Source of the DNA: Clostridium algidicarnis DSM 15099
GTDB lineage: Bacteria > Bacillota > Clostridia > Clostridiales > Clostridiaceae
Reading direction: 5' to 3'
Assembly (NCBI RefSeq): GCF_002934235.1
Contig: NZ_PTIS01000010.1
Span: 40,108 to 104,107 of the forward strand
Length of the DNA: 64,000 nt
Below, piece by piece: positions 27,673 to 35,951 of the stretch. Numbering within the stretch: the stretch's first letter is position 1; every line of letters starts with the position of its first letter. Below the pieces are notes generated by a model. It had not been told where the DNA came from and did no database searches. It worked only from the letters and a program-made list of their open reading frames with translations. Position numbers and translations under genes: made by a program.

Positions 27673-28146
27673 ATGAAAAGATTGAAAATTATTACCCTTT
27701 GCTTGGCTCTGCTCATAACCATATTTACAGGGTGTAGTTCCACCTCCACAAGCTCGGCCAACGGCGACAATACCCCGGCAACCTCAACTGAAAGTAAAAC
27801 CACTGAAAAGCAAATACCTGACTTTACGGGTGAATGGAAACAAGAAAATAGCAAATCTGACGACTCTTATCAAGTTGCAACAATAAGTGGTGATACGATT
27901 GAAATTTACTGGGTAAGTGATAACGGCGACACAAAATCACTTTATTGGGCCGGCTCTTTTATCGCTCCGACAATTGCTGACGAACCTTATATATGGAATT
28001 CAGAAAATGACCATAGCAAAACTGATAGTGCTATGCTTGCCTCTACTGATGATACTAAGACTATGACATACCAGAACGGCGTATTAAGTTATAAGGCTTC
28101 CGCTATGGGTACAACTACAACGGTCAAGCTCGAAAAGCAAAAATAA
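27673..28146 (+). CDS. Small secreted lipoprotein, unknown function
   Basis: 157 aa. A lipoprotein signal peptide (MKRLKIITLCLALL) ends in the lipobox ITGC-like FTGC at residues about 18-21. A Ser/Thr-rich linker follows, then a compact beta-rich domain (FTGEWKQ, TIEIYWVSDNGDTKSLYWAGSF, VKLEKQK) of the kind found in DUF-type surface lipoproteins of gut Firmicutes. Base and codon use differ from the neighbours: CGGCAACGGCGACAATACC-like stretches are much more GC-rich. I infer recent transfer. Monocistronic. Confidence 0.75.
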   Translation: MKRLKIITLCLALLITIFTGCSSTSTSSANGDNTPATSTESKTTEKQIPDFTGEWKQENSKSDDSYQVATISGDTIEIYWVSDNGDTKSLYWAGSFIAPTIADEPYIWNSENDHSKTDSAMLASTDDTKTMTYQNGVLSYKASAMGTTTTVKLEKQK

Positions 28147-28194
28147 CCACAATATAATGTTGTGATTAATATTTTTTCTATAGTAAGGAATTTA

Positions 28195-28425
28195 GAGGTA
28201 TTTTCTAAAATTTATCTTTTTTTGTTGATGGTAGAATAGAAGGGGTATGTACCATTTTTGAAAAAGATGGTTTTGGTTATGCTGAAACAATATTTGTTTT
28301 ACCACAAAGGTGAGGGAAATGTTTATATTGACAATCAAAAAAATAAGATGTACCATATAGAAAATGAATATTCAGAACTCTTTGAAGGGAATAGTAAATA
28401 TTATCTTAGTATCCAAAGCGAATAG
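28195..28425 (+). pseudogene. Frameshifted remnant of an unknown protein
   Basis: One frame reads coherently as VDGRIEGVCTIFEKDGFGY and onwards to a stop near 28312. The next frame continues as KGEGNVYIDNQKNKMYHIEN and on to a stop at 28425. Together they look like the C-terminal 75-80 residues of a gene with a single-base frameshift near 28300-28312 and no 5' end. The family is not recognised. Confidence 0.4.
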
Positions 28426-28620
28426 AGGACGGTGGGAGCTCTACGAGAAAAGTAATATTGAAGTGACATCCTGGAGATACTTATTTGAAATATATAGTAG
28501 GATAAGTCGGATTCCACCGTTAAAGGGATTAAAGATGACTTAGTTGATTTTAACTTTGTCAAATTAGGATGGCACCGTGAATACAGCTTTCGCTCCTATT
28601 ATGGAATGAAGGTTTTTTTT
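28390..28620 (+). promoter_or_regulatory. T-box leader, first unit (with Stem I)
   Basis: Features in order: a Stem I region with GGACGGTGGGAGC (28427-28439), AGAAAAGTAA and CATCCTGGAG, closed by ATTCCACCG (28511-28519); CGTTAAAGGG; then the T-box sequence AGGATGGCACCGTG (28566-28579). A terminator hairpin at 28587-28612 ends in eight T residues. The T-box bulge pairs with the uncharged tRNA acceptor end to favour antitermination. I could not fix the specifier codon by eye; Asn or Asp is expected from the downstream synthetase. Confidence 0.8.
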
Positions 28621-28649
28621 GTTTAACAATATTTGAAAAGTCGTTAATT

Positions 28650-28804
28650 ATGCACGTTAAGGGCAGCTTTAATTCAGTTTGAGCTTAATGGTTTTAGGTG
28701 GATGGTGTTATTTAATATATTTGATAAATTTGAATTAATGAAATTAAACAAGGGTGGTACCGCGATTTTTTTGCCCCTTGAGCTTATTGCTCAGGGGGCT
28801 TTTA
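28650..28804 (+). promoter_or_regulatory. Second T-box antiterminator/terminator unit lacking Stem I
   Basis: After the first terminator come ACGTTAAGGGC (a Stem II/III-like element), the T-box AGGGTGGTACCGCG (28751-28764) and a strong terminator (GCCCCTTGAGC/GCTCAGGGGGC, 28773-28799, then TTTT). Only about 30 nt separate the first terminator from this unit, so there is no room for a Stem I. aspS2 transcription therefore appears to pass two tRNA-sensing terminators. Confidence 0.75.
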
Positions 28805-28917
28805 GTCGTTAATTGTAGCAAGCTAGGAGATGATTTAATTTAGCGGTTTTAAATTGTTTATTTAAAAAAGCTAGTATTTTTAGCAATATATTATTTTATT
28901 TTAGAGGAGGAAAAATT

Positions 28918-30207
28918 ATGGAAAGAACTATGGTAAGTGAGTTAGAAAATCACATAAGTAAGAGAGTTGAAATAAAAGGTTGGGTATACCGCATAAGAAA
29001 GTTAAAATCTATTACATTTATTATTTTAAGGGATAGAACTGGATTTGTGCAATGTGTTGTGGAGAACAGTCATATGGATATTGGTGGAGTGAAATTAGAG
29101 TCAGTTGTATCAGTAATTGGGGAAGTTAAAGAAAGCAATAATACATTTAATCCTTTTGAAGTATTAATTGAAAAATTTCAAGTTATAAATAGCTCAATAT
29201 CAGAGTTACCAATTGAAATAAATAAGAATGAATTGGACATAAATTTAGATACTATGTTAAATAACAGAGTATTAAGCTTAAGACATCCAAAAGTAAATGC
29301 AATATTTAAAATTCAAAATATTATAGTTCAAGCTTTTAGACAATTGTTAATTAATGAGGGATTTACTGAGGTATTTACCCCTAAAATCGTTGCAGAGGGA
29401 GCAGAAGGTGGAACTGATATGTTTGAAGTGAAATACTTTGAAAATAAAGCATACCTTGCTCAAAGTCCTCAATTTTATAAACAAATGATGGTGGGAGCTG
29501 GTTTTGAGAGGGTTTTTGAAGTAGCACATGTGTATAGGGCAGAGCAACACAATACCAATAGGCATTTAAACGAATATATAAGTATGGATTTTGAAATGGG
29601 ATTTATAAAAGATGAAGAAGATATTATGGAAATGGAAGAAAGACTATTAAAATTCATCTTAAATAAACTAGAAGAGGAAGGTAAAATATATTTAGAGACA
29701 TTAAATGTAGATATGCCAAAGATAGAAAACAAAATACCAAAAATTAAATTTAGTGAAGCTTTAGAAATATTAGAAAAGGAATATAATAAAACAGATTTAG
29801 ATGGAGACTTAGACCCAGAAGGAGAAAAATTAATTTGCAGATATGCTAAGGAAAAGTTAGGCTGTGACTTTATATTCTTAACTCGCTATCCAAGAAGAAA
29901 AAGACCAATGTATACTATGCCTTATGGAGAAGAAGAAACAAGAAGTTTTGACTTATTATTTAGAGGAGTTGAAATTACTACTGGAGGACAAAGGATTCAT
30001 GATTATAATATGTTAATAAAAAACATTGAATACAAAGGATTAACTCCAGAAAATTACGAGAATTACACCTCATTATTTAAATATGGAATGCCTGTTCATG
30101 GAGGTCTTGCTATAGGGCTAGAGAGGATAACCGCACAACTGTTAGGTCTACAAAATGTTAGAGAAGCATCTCTTATTCCAAGAGATAGAACAAGACTCGT
30201 GCCTTAG
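28918..30207 (+). CDS. aspS: Archaeal-type aspartyl-tRNA synthetase (AspRS2, probably aspartate--tRNA(Asn/Asp))
   Basis: 429 aa, the short archaeal/eukaryotic type without the bacterial insertion domain. An N-terminal OB fold (VEIKGWVYRIRKLKSITFIILRD) binds the anticodon. The class II core carries motif 2 (FEVAHVYRAEQHNTNRHLNEY) and motif 3 (GGLAIGLERI). In clostridia such AspRS2 enzymes charge tRNA-Asn with aspartate for amidation by GatCAB and are controlled by Asn-responsive T-boxes, which fits the leader here. gatCAB is not in this window. Strong RBS GAGGAGG. Confidence 0.92.
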   Translation: MERTMVSELENHISKRVEIKGWVYRIRKLKSITFIILRDRTGFVQCVVENSHMDIGGVKLESVVSVIGEVKESNNTFNPFEVLIEKFQVINSSISELPIEINKNELDINLDTMLNNRVLSLRHPKVNAIFKIQNIIVQAFRQLLINEGFTEVFTPKIVAEGAEGGTDMFEVKYFENKAYLAQSPQFYKQMMVGAGFERVFEVAHVYRAEQHNTNRHLNEYISMDFEMGFIKDEEDIMEMEERLLKFILNKLEEEGKIYLETLNVDMPKIENKIPKIKFSEALEILEKEYNKTDLDGDLDPEGEKLICRYAKEKLGCDFIFLTRYPRRKRPMYTMPYGEEETRSFDLLFRGVEITTGGQRIHDYNMLIKNIEYKGLTPENYENYTSLFKYGMPVHGGLAIGLERITAQLLGLQNVREASLIPRDRTRLVP

Positions 30208-30253
30208 ATTATGATTTATAAATAACCCAATAAACAAGAAACTTCAAAATGTA

Positions 30254-30311
30254 TTGACAATGTTCTTATATAATGATAATATGAAGCAAGCTTCATGTGA
30301 AGCAAGCTTCA
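30254..30311 (+). promoter_or_regulatory. Promoter with two tandem palindromic operators
   Basis: TTGACA (30254-30259), 17 bp, TAATAT (30277-30282). Two identical 14-bp palindromes TGAAGCAAGCTTCA follow directly at 30282-30295 and 30298-30311, with a 16-bp period. They lie across the start of transcription of the XRE gene, so repression by its own product is likely. Confidence 0.8.
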
Positions 30312-30332
30312 TATTTATTTGGAGGTATAGGA

Positions 30333-30554
30333 GTGAAAAATAGAATAAAAGATTTACGAAATGCAGCAAATATGACACAACAGGAGCTTTCTGATTTAGT
30401 TTCAGTTTCATCAAGAACAATTATTTCACTTGAAAAAGGACAGTATAACCCCTCAATCATACTAGCATATAAGATAGCTTCCATTTTTAATACCACTATT
30501 GAAAATTTATATTGTTTAAAGGAGAATTTAGAAAATGAAGAAAAGAATATATAA
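30333..30554 (+). CDS. XRE-family transcriptional regulator
   Basis: 73 aa from a GTG at 30333, which has GGAGG 8 nt upstream; the longer frame would start inside the operator. The whole protein is one helix-turn-helix domain of the lambda-repressor fold: IKDLRNAANMTQQELSDLVS, then SSRTIISLEKGQYNPSIILA, then IASIFNTTIENLYC. This is the short YgzD/Xre-like class often paired with a membrane protein. It overlaps the next gene by 20 nt, which suggests coupled translation. Confidence 0.9.
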   Translation: MKNRIKDLRNAANMTQQELSDLVSVSSRTIISLEKGQYNPSIILAYKIASIFNTTIENLYCLKENLENEEKNI

Positions 30555-30972
30555 TAAAAAGAAATTTTGGAGTGGTATATTTTTTTTGTTATTAGTATCA
30601 ATTAGCATTCCACATACAATTATGAAGTTTAATGATTTAAGTGCTTTAAGAATTATAAAGTCTATTATATTGGATTTTTTTTGCATCTTATTTGGAGTCA
30701 CCGAAGTCTTGAGAAGTTTAAGTAGCAAATGTACGAAAGAAGATGAGCAAAATGATGATGAACGAGTAAATTTAGTTAATATGAAATCGAAAACCAGTGC
30801 ATTTAATATTACACTGTTCATTTGTGCTACTGTTTCAATACTATCAATCATTGCATGGGGATTAACAAAAAATGAGGTGTATCTTGGTATTTTAAGTTGT
30901 TTTGGCATCATTATTACGATTATGTTTATTGCTGAAATGAGTAGTTATTTTTACCATGACAAACGGAATTAA
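30535..30972 (+). CDS. Four-helix membrane protein paired with the XRE regulator (DUF2178-like)
   Basis: 145 aa. Four hydrophobic segments at about 11-29, 40-60, 92-108 and 117-134, with a charged loop (CTKEDEQNDDERVN) in the middle. Such proteins are commonly encoded directly after a short XRE regulator in Firmicutes and may bind or be controlled by it. The DUF2178-type assignment rests on the layout and the ERV-type loop, not on a search. Function unknown. Confidence 0.65.
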   Translation: MKKRIYNKKKFWSGIFFLLLVSISIPHTIMKFNDLSALRIIKSIILDFFCILFGVTEVLRSLSSKCTKEDEQNDDERVNLVNMKSKTSAFNITLFICATVSILSIIAWGLTKNEVYLGILSCFGIIITIMFIAEMSSYFYHDKRN

Positions 30973-31045
30973 TCAATTACAAAAGAAGGTATTATGTGTT
31001 ATTTGATGATAAAAATAATTTAATATATTTAGAAAGTGGTAAAAA

Positions 31046-31411
31046 ATGAAAAAGATTAAATTAACAAATATCCTAGGAATCATAGGTGCCCTAATATGGG
31101 GTCTTACAATCTTTGCAAGAGACAGCAATCTTATCTCAAATGAAGCAATAAACTTTATCCTAGGAATAGCACCAAATATAGGAGCAACATGGAACTTTGC
31201 ATTCATAGCAGAAAGTCTATATACATCATTTTATAAAAAGGAATATACTTTTAAGCATACAATCATAACTTTAGTAGGTATATGTGTACTAGCACTGGCA
31301 TCTGAAATAATCCATATATTTTTAAATACTCCTTTTGATATATTTGATATAATAGCAACATTTATATCAGCAATCATATATGCCATACTAGTAAAAATCA
31401 AAAAGAGGTAG
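31046..31411 (+). CDS. Four-helix membrane protein, unknown function
   Basis: 121 aa. Hydrophobic segments at about 7-23, 36-54, 71-90 and 96-115 and a basic C terminus (KIKKR). The helices keep polar residues (FILGIAPNIGATWNFAFIAE) that resemble VanZ-like membrane proteins, but I do not claim that family. RBS is weak (AGAAAGTGG). A terminator overlaps its stop. Confidence 0.6.
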   Translation: MKKIKLTNILGIIGALIWGLTIFARDSNLISNEAINFILGIAPNIGATWNFAFIAESLYTSFYKKEYTFKHTIITLVGICVLALASEIIHIFLNTPFDIFDIIATFISAIIYAILVKIKKR

Positions 31412-31430
31412 GGAATAATCCCTACCTCTT
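31403..31430 (+). terminator. Hairpin terminator
   Basis: AGAGGTAGGG pairs with CCCTACCTCT around a 6-nt loop; the downstream tract is only moderately T-rich. Confidence 0.6.
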
Positions 31431-31593
31431 AACTTTAGGTTACTATTCAAATTTCAAGCTATATAAAACCAAATGAATTTAAGACATTAGAGATGAAATC
31501 TAAAATAAATCAACTAATTTATGGTACAATTATAGTAATAGATAAATAGAATTATCAAACTTAATATAGCAAAATAGTAAAGGAGCAAACAAA

Positions 31594-31908
31594 ATGGAAG
31601 AGATAAAAAAGAGGGTAAGAAAATTTAGAGATGATAGAGACTGGTCACAATTCCATACCCCAGGAAACTTAGCCAAGGCAATAAGTATAGAAGCTGGTGA
31701 ATTACTAGAGCACTTTCTTTGGAATAATAACTATGATAAAGAAGCCGTGGGGGAAGAACTAGCTGATGTTATGGTTTATTGCTTACATATGGCAGATTCC
31801 CTAGGGGTTAATATAGAAGATATAATAGAAAAAAAGATGGATAAGAATGAAAAGAAATATCCAGTAGAAAAAGCAAGGGGAACAAGCAAAAAGTACACTG
31901 AACTTTAA
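31594..31908 (+). CDS. MazG-like nucleotide pyrophosphohydrolase
   Basis: 104 aa, all-alpha NTP-PPase. EAGELLEHFLW and EELADVMVYCLHMAD supply the EExxE-type and ExxD metal-binding motifs. Members hydrolyse (d)NTPs or damaged nucleotides to monophosphates. RDWSQFHTPGNLAKAI is the typical N-terminal helix of the short iMazG/YpjD-like group. AAGGAG RBS. It stands alone. Confidence 0.85.
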   Translation: MEEIKKRVRKFRDDRDWSQFHTPGNLAKAISIEAGELLEHFLWNNNYDKEAVGEELADVMVYCLHMADSLGVNIEDIIEKKMDKNEKKYPVEKARGTSKKYTEL

Positions 31909-31916
31909 AAAGTAGG

Positions 31917-31997
31917 GTAGATAATATTAAGAATAATTTAACTTATAAAGAAATTGAAGAAGAATATGTATTGTCTGAGAAGTTAGTTCTTTTATAA
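31917..31997 (+). pseudogene. Remnant of a CD3324-like helix-turn-helix tail
   Basis: The frame reads VDNIKNNLTYKEIEEEYVLS and ends EKLVLL before a stop at 31997. It resembles the C-terminal half of the protein at 33342-33647 (LNGTTINALTEEYYLSEKSI). It has no start or RBS, so it is a decayed fragment. Confidence 0.4.
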
Positions 31998-32032
31998 ATT
32001 TATATAATTATTATGTAAAGGATGGTGTGATT

Positions 32033-32305
32033 ATGGATTACGGTATAATTTTACTTTCTGCTTTTATTGCTATATATTTTATAATTAAGTATAGCAAAGA
32101 TAAAAAGGGTTTTAATCTAGCTATAGCTTTTATTTGCACTACAGGAATGTTTTACAGAAAAACTTTTGGTATATATAACAATGTAGGTAACTCAGCACAA
32201 ACTATTATTAATATAATTTATAGGACCTTTGTCTTAACTTTATTGGCAGTTTATGTTATTAATGAAAAGAGTAAGAGGAAAAAGGCAAATAAATACCAGT
32301 TATAA
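32033..32305 (+). CDS. Small membrane protein, unknown function
   Basis: 90 aa from the ATG at 32033, 10 nt after AAAGGA; an in-frame GTG lies at 32027. An N-terminal helix (YGIILLSAFIAIYFIIKY), a second hydrophobic stretch (FNLAIAFICTTGMFY) and a third (TFVLTLLAVYVI), ending in a strongly basic tail (KSKRKKANKY). No family recognised. Confidence 0.55.
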   Translation: MDYGIILLSAFIAIYFIIKYSKDKKGFNLAIAFICTTGMFYRKTFGIYNNVGNSAQTIINIIYRTFVLTLLAVYVINEKSKRKKANKYQL

Positions 32306-32350
32306 TATTCATAGATGTTAGGTCATAATAGTCATATAGCCATCAAACTA

Positions 32351-32396
32351 AGAAGTTTATATACAAACAGGACCATTTATTTGTATATAAACTTCT
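32351..32396. terminator. Long hairpin between convergent genes
   Basis: A perfect 17-bp stem (AGAAGTTTATATACAAA, 32351-32367, with its complement at 32380-32396), extended by a CATCAA/TTGATG pair across a 4-nt bulge. No real U-tract follows on either strand, so it may end transcripts inefficiently or protect 3' ends. Confidence 0.5.
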
Positions 32397-32419
32397 TGAT
32401 GTATGATGTGATGTTAGAT

Positions 32420-33079
32420 TTATTTGATATTATTAACATTCCTTAAAATTTCCTCAAGCTTTTCGATAGTTACAATTCGCTCATTACACTTCTCGCTATC
32501 TAAACATATATCAAAGCCTATTGATTTGTAGGCACCTTCCTTAGTATTATCTGTTTTACAAAGAGATGAAACAAAGGCTACTTCATTTTCCTTACCTATA
32601 TGATTGCAAAGAGCACACATATGAGTGTTATTTGAACCATGATTTGTAATTGGACATTTCATACCTATAAGTTTACCATTCATATTGTAAGCTACAAATA
32701 ATTTTCTAGTGGATTCATCAATCCAACCTAAATACACATTCTTTGAATCTTGTGCATTTGGGTTTGGCAATTTAAGTTTCTTTTCCTTTTTAAACAATTT
32801 ATTAATTTGCATATCTGTAATGTAGGGCATTCCATATACATATTCATTTAACTCAGCTAAATACTTATCAATTTGTAAGGGTTCACTTATTTTACTAATA
32901 TCAAGCATCTCTTTTTCTTCTTCAGATAAGTTTGTAAAAATGTGTAATATTTTCTCCTGTATATATGCTTTATTAGCTTCAATAATATTAGTATCTACAC
33001 AGTATTTGAAAGCATTATTTAAGTCATATAAACGCTTTCTTATATAATTATACTCATGTTTTTTTATAAAAGCTTTCAT
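32420..33079 (-). CDS. FusB/FusC-type elongation factor G-binding protein
   Basis: 219 aa from the ATG at 33079 with a GAGGTG RBS; the longer frame has no RBS. The N-terminal helical domain (FIKKHEYNYIRKRLYDLNNAF) is followed by a C-terminal treble-clef zinc domain. LGWIDESTRKLFVAYN, CPITNHGSNNTHMCALCN and a last SLC, FDICLDSEKCNERI supply the zinc cysteines. FusB-type proteins bind EF-G and free it from the ribosome, giving fusidic acid resistance in staphylococci. Chromosomal clostridial members may rescue stalled EF-G more generally. Confidence 0.8.
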   Translation of the reverse strand: MKAFIKKHEYNYIRKRLYDLNNAFKYCVDTNIIEANKAYIQEKILHIFTNLSEEEKEMLDISKISEPLQIDKYLAELNEYVYGMPYITDMQINKLFKKEKKLKLPNPNAQDSKNVYLGWIDESTRKLFVAYNMNGKLIGMKCPITNHGSNNTHMCALCNHIGKENEVAFVSSLCKTDNTKEGAYKSIGFDICLDSEKCNERIVTIEKLEEILRNVNNIK

Positions 33080-33180
33080 AATATATAGCACCTCTTTTCT
33101 AACAAATATTATTTTATTATTCATGAAATTAAAGAAGATAGTCTCACAGGCTTATTTCAGTATTAGCAAAATAACGCAAA

Positions 33181-33222
33181 AGATGATTATTATTACTCCA
33201 ACTGAAAGTAACAATAATCATC
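33181..33222 (-). terminator. Terminator of the CD3324-like gene
   Basis: A stem of AGATGATTATT with AATAATCATCT, continued by TTACT/AGTAA across one mismatch. On the minus strand TTTTG follows. Confidence 0.7.
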
Positions 33223-33341
33223 TAAATTTAAAATATATTATATATAAGAATCATTTTATATATGAATTTTAGTTTAAATTAGAAATAATAACTTTCACTG
33301 GATTTACACAATGAAAGTATAACATGGGTTTAAATAAATAT

Positions 33342-33647
33342 TCAATCTAATAAATGATTCTGTAATGATTTTGAGCATAGACGTTTCTCTTGACTAATTA
33401 TTTTTCTTATACTTTTTTCTGATAGGTAATATTCTTCAGTTAGTGCATTAATAGTAGTCCCATTAAGATATTTTTTATAAATTTCATTATTTCTCACCTT
33501 AAGTCTACTCTTTATACCACTCTTTTCTCCCCAAGCTTTATGATTTCCACTTTTTCTGGGGACATAAAGATATTCTCCGTCTAAATATTCTTGTATTATT
33601 TTAATAACTTCTTCTGGTAACACATCTTGTGCTTTTACATACCTCAT
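33342..33647 (-). CDS. CD3324 family protein with a C-terminal helix-turn-helix
   Basis: 101 aa from the ATG at 33647, 7 nt after GAGGAG. The family start MRYVKAQDVLPEEVIKIIQE and YLDGEYLYVPRK are recognisable. The second half (RNNEIYKKYLNGTTINALTE, then EYYLSEKSIRKIISQEK) is a Mor/resolvase-like helix-turn-helix. Such proteins are widespread in clostridia; function is unknown, probably DNA binding. A decayed relative lies at 31917-31997. Confidence 0.8.
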   Translation of the reverse strand: MRYVKAQDVLPEEVIKIIQEYLDGEYLYVPRKSGNHKAWGEKSGIKSRLKVRNNEIYKKYLNGTTINALTEEYYLSEKSIRKIISQEKRLCSKSLQNHLLD

Positions 33648-33742
33648 TTTCTTACTCCTCACTTTTATTATAGTGTTAAAGCAAAGAATACTAAAAGGCT
33701 ATGTGTTACAGAGCCTAAAACACGTAGGTATTTTAAGTTAAC

Positions 33743-33838
33743 TTAACAGATTAGGCTCCAAACAAAGCATAGCTGACTTTGTTGTAGTCTTTGCAAGGAG
33801 CAATCTGATTTAGAGCTGAATGTATCAAATACCTTCAT
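33743..33838 (-). CDS. Possible 31-aa peptide with a strong RBS (possibly a gene remnant)
   Basis: On the minus strand GGAGGTG stands 5 nt before an ATG at 33838, opening a 31-codon frame (MKVFDTFSSKSDCSLQRLQQ...) that ends at 33743. The RBS is better than that of many neighbours, but the product is short and unrecognised, so it may be the 5' stub of a deleted gene. The surrounding 33648-34044 interval otherwise shows only AT-rich promoter-like DNA. Confidence 0.3.
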   Translation of the reverse strand: MKVFDTFSSKSDCSLQRLQQSQLCFVWSLIC

Positions 33839-34044
33839 AAAAACACCTCCAATACGGTATGATAATTATATCATAATTAATATAAATTTGAATATATGAT
33901 TGAAAATGATAATGTTTATTTTGGGTTTATATAGAAAGTTAATATCAAATTTACAAGAAATGGTAGATAGCACCTTAAACTATAAGTATCATATTGTAAA
34001 CATTTACAGAATCAGATAAAATATAGTAAAAAGAGGTGAAAGAA

Positions 34045-34962
34045 ATGAACACAATAAACATATCGAATCTTGGAAAATCTTATGATGGACAGACTAATGT
34101 ATTGAATAATATAAGCCTTAGCATACCAAGGGGTGAAATATTTGGATTTCTTGGTCCTAATGGGTCAGGAAAAACTACTACTGTTAGAATTCTCAATGGA
34201 ATTCTTTCAGCAACTTCAGGATATGCTGAAATCTTAGGAAAACCTGTGAAGGAAAATAATATTGAGCTTCATGGATTCTGTGGAGTTATGACCGAAAGTT
34301 CTTCCTGTTATGAAAATCTTACTGCTGAGCAAAATCTTATATTCTTTGGACGGATGCATGGTATGGAAGAAAAGATGCTAAAGGAACGAACAAATTTCAT
34401 TTTAAAAAGACTGGAATTGTTTGATGTAAGAAATAAGAAAGTAAAAGCTTTCAGTACAGGAATGAGAAAGAGAATATCCCTTGCTATAGCTATTATTCAC
34501 AATCCTCAAGTTTTATTTCTTGATGAACCTACTTCTGGTTTGGATCCAGAAAATGCACTTAATGTCTTAACACTAATAAAAGAACTTGCAGAAGAAAGCG
34601 AAGTTACAGTTTTTCTTTGTACCCATCAATTAAAATATGCTGAAGATATCTGTACATTGTATGGATTTATAAATAATGGCAATATTCTTGGTTTCGGTAC
34701 CTTTGATGAACTTGCTTCAAAGAAAAATGCAAGTATTAAACTAAAAATTAGAGGAAAAAATATTTCTGAGAAGATTGGTCTTGTTCATGAGGATAATAAT
34801 TTATATAGTAAGTCTATTTCAGGAGATAAAGAAGTAACCCCAATTGTTCAAAGTATACTGATAAACGGAGGGGAAATTTATGAGATTGTTCAACAAAAGT
34901 GGACGTTGGAACAACTATACTTTAAATATATCAAAGGCGCATTGGATGATGTAACACTATAG
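34045..34962 (+). CDS. ABC-2 type exporter ATP-binding protein
   Basis: 305 aa from the ATG at 34045 with GAGGTG upstream. Walker A GPNGSGKT, signature FSTGMRKRISLA, Walker B VLFLDEPTSGLDPE and the H-loop CTHQL are all present. It belongs to the CcmA/DrrA-like class. Its partner permease follows 15 nt later but carries a frameshift, so this transporter is probably inactive. Confidence 0.9.
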   Translation: MNTINISNLGKSYDGQTNVLNNISLSIPRGEIFGFLGPNGSGKTTTVRILNGILSATSGYAEILGKPVKENNIELHGFCGVMTESSSCYENLTAEQNLIFFGRMHGMEEKMLKERTNFILKRLELFDVRNKKVKAFSTGMRKRISLAIAIIHNPQVLFLDEPTSGLDPENALNVLTLIKELAEESEVTVFLCTHQLKYAEDICTLYGFINNGNILGFGTFDELASKKNASIKLKIRGKNISEKIGLVHEDNNLYSKSISGDKEVTPIVQSILINGGEIYEIVQQKWTLEQLYFKYIKGALDDVTL

Positions 34963-34977
34963 GAATGGAGGGCTAAT

Positions 34978-35771
34978 ATGAATAGAAGTGAAAAAGCATT
35001 AATCTATAAAGATTTAAATGAAATAACAAGCTCAAAGCAGATTATTTTGCCAATGACTATTGTACCGATTTTTCTAACTGTGATCATACCTTTAGGGGTA
35101 CTGATTGGTGCTAACTATATTGGGCGTGATTCAAATATGATAAGACAGTTTGGACCTCTTCTAAAAAAACTGCCTTCTGAGTATATGGCATATAATCCTG
35201 CCCAATTATTAATAAAAATTGTTATAAACTATATGTTTCCACCATACTCCTTATAATTCCCATAATGTGTTCAGGAATTATTGGAGCCAGCAGTTTTGTA
35301 GGGGAGAAGGAACATAAAACAATGGAGACTTTGCTTTACACCCCAATATCCATGGAACAACTGCTAAAGGCAAAGATTTTAGGCGTCTTTATACCATCCT
35401 ATATCATAACTCTATTTTCCTTTATAGCCTTTGGAATTATAGTAAATATAGGAGGCTTCATTCATTTTGGAGGATTTATTTTCCCAGATATAAAATGGCT
35501 CATTACCATACTTTGGATTTCACCTGCAATTAGTTTGTTATCCTTGATCTTTACTGTTATGGTATCAGCAAAGTCAAAAACCTTTCAAGAAGCCCAACAG
35601 GTTAGCGGTCTTCTTGTTGTTCCGGTAATTGTTGTATTGGTAGCTCAAATGACAGGTGTACTTATGCTGAGCAACCTTGTTATGTTTATAGCAGGTACTA
35701 TTTTCTTCATACTTGATTATATATTGATAAAGAGGATTTCATCTAAATTTATTCCTGAGAAACTGATTTAA
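34978..35771 (+). pseudogene. ABC-2 permease interrupted by a frameshift
   Basis: The first frame runs 34978-35256 (MNRSEKALIYKDLNEITSSK to NYMFPPYSL). The family then continues in another frame from about 35240 (LLIIPIMCSGIIGASSFVGE, then EHKTMETLLYTPIS) to 35771, with further hydrophobic helices. One deleted base near 35240-35250 explains the break. A sequencing error at that point is the alternative. Intact, it would be about 264 aa with six helices, the partner of the ATPase just upstream. Confidence 0.8.
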
Positions 35772-35951
35772 ATAATCTTCATACCAATTAAGGCTTAAGT
35801 GAAAGTATATTTCATTACAGCCTTTTTATTTTTTGCTAAAATGTTAAATTTATTTACTACTATGTATGATATTTTGTTCATTATTTATTAATAAATATAA
35901 ATGTAGTTATAATGAAAACATATACAAGTGAATAAAAGGGAGGAACATATT

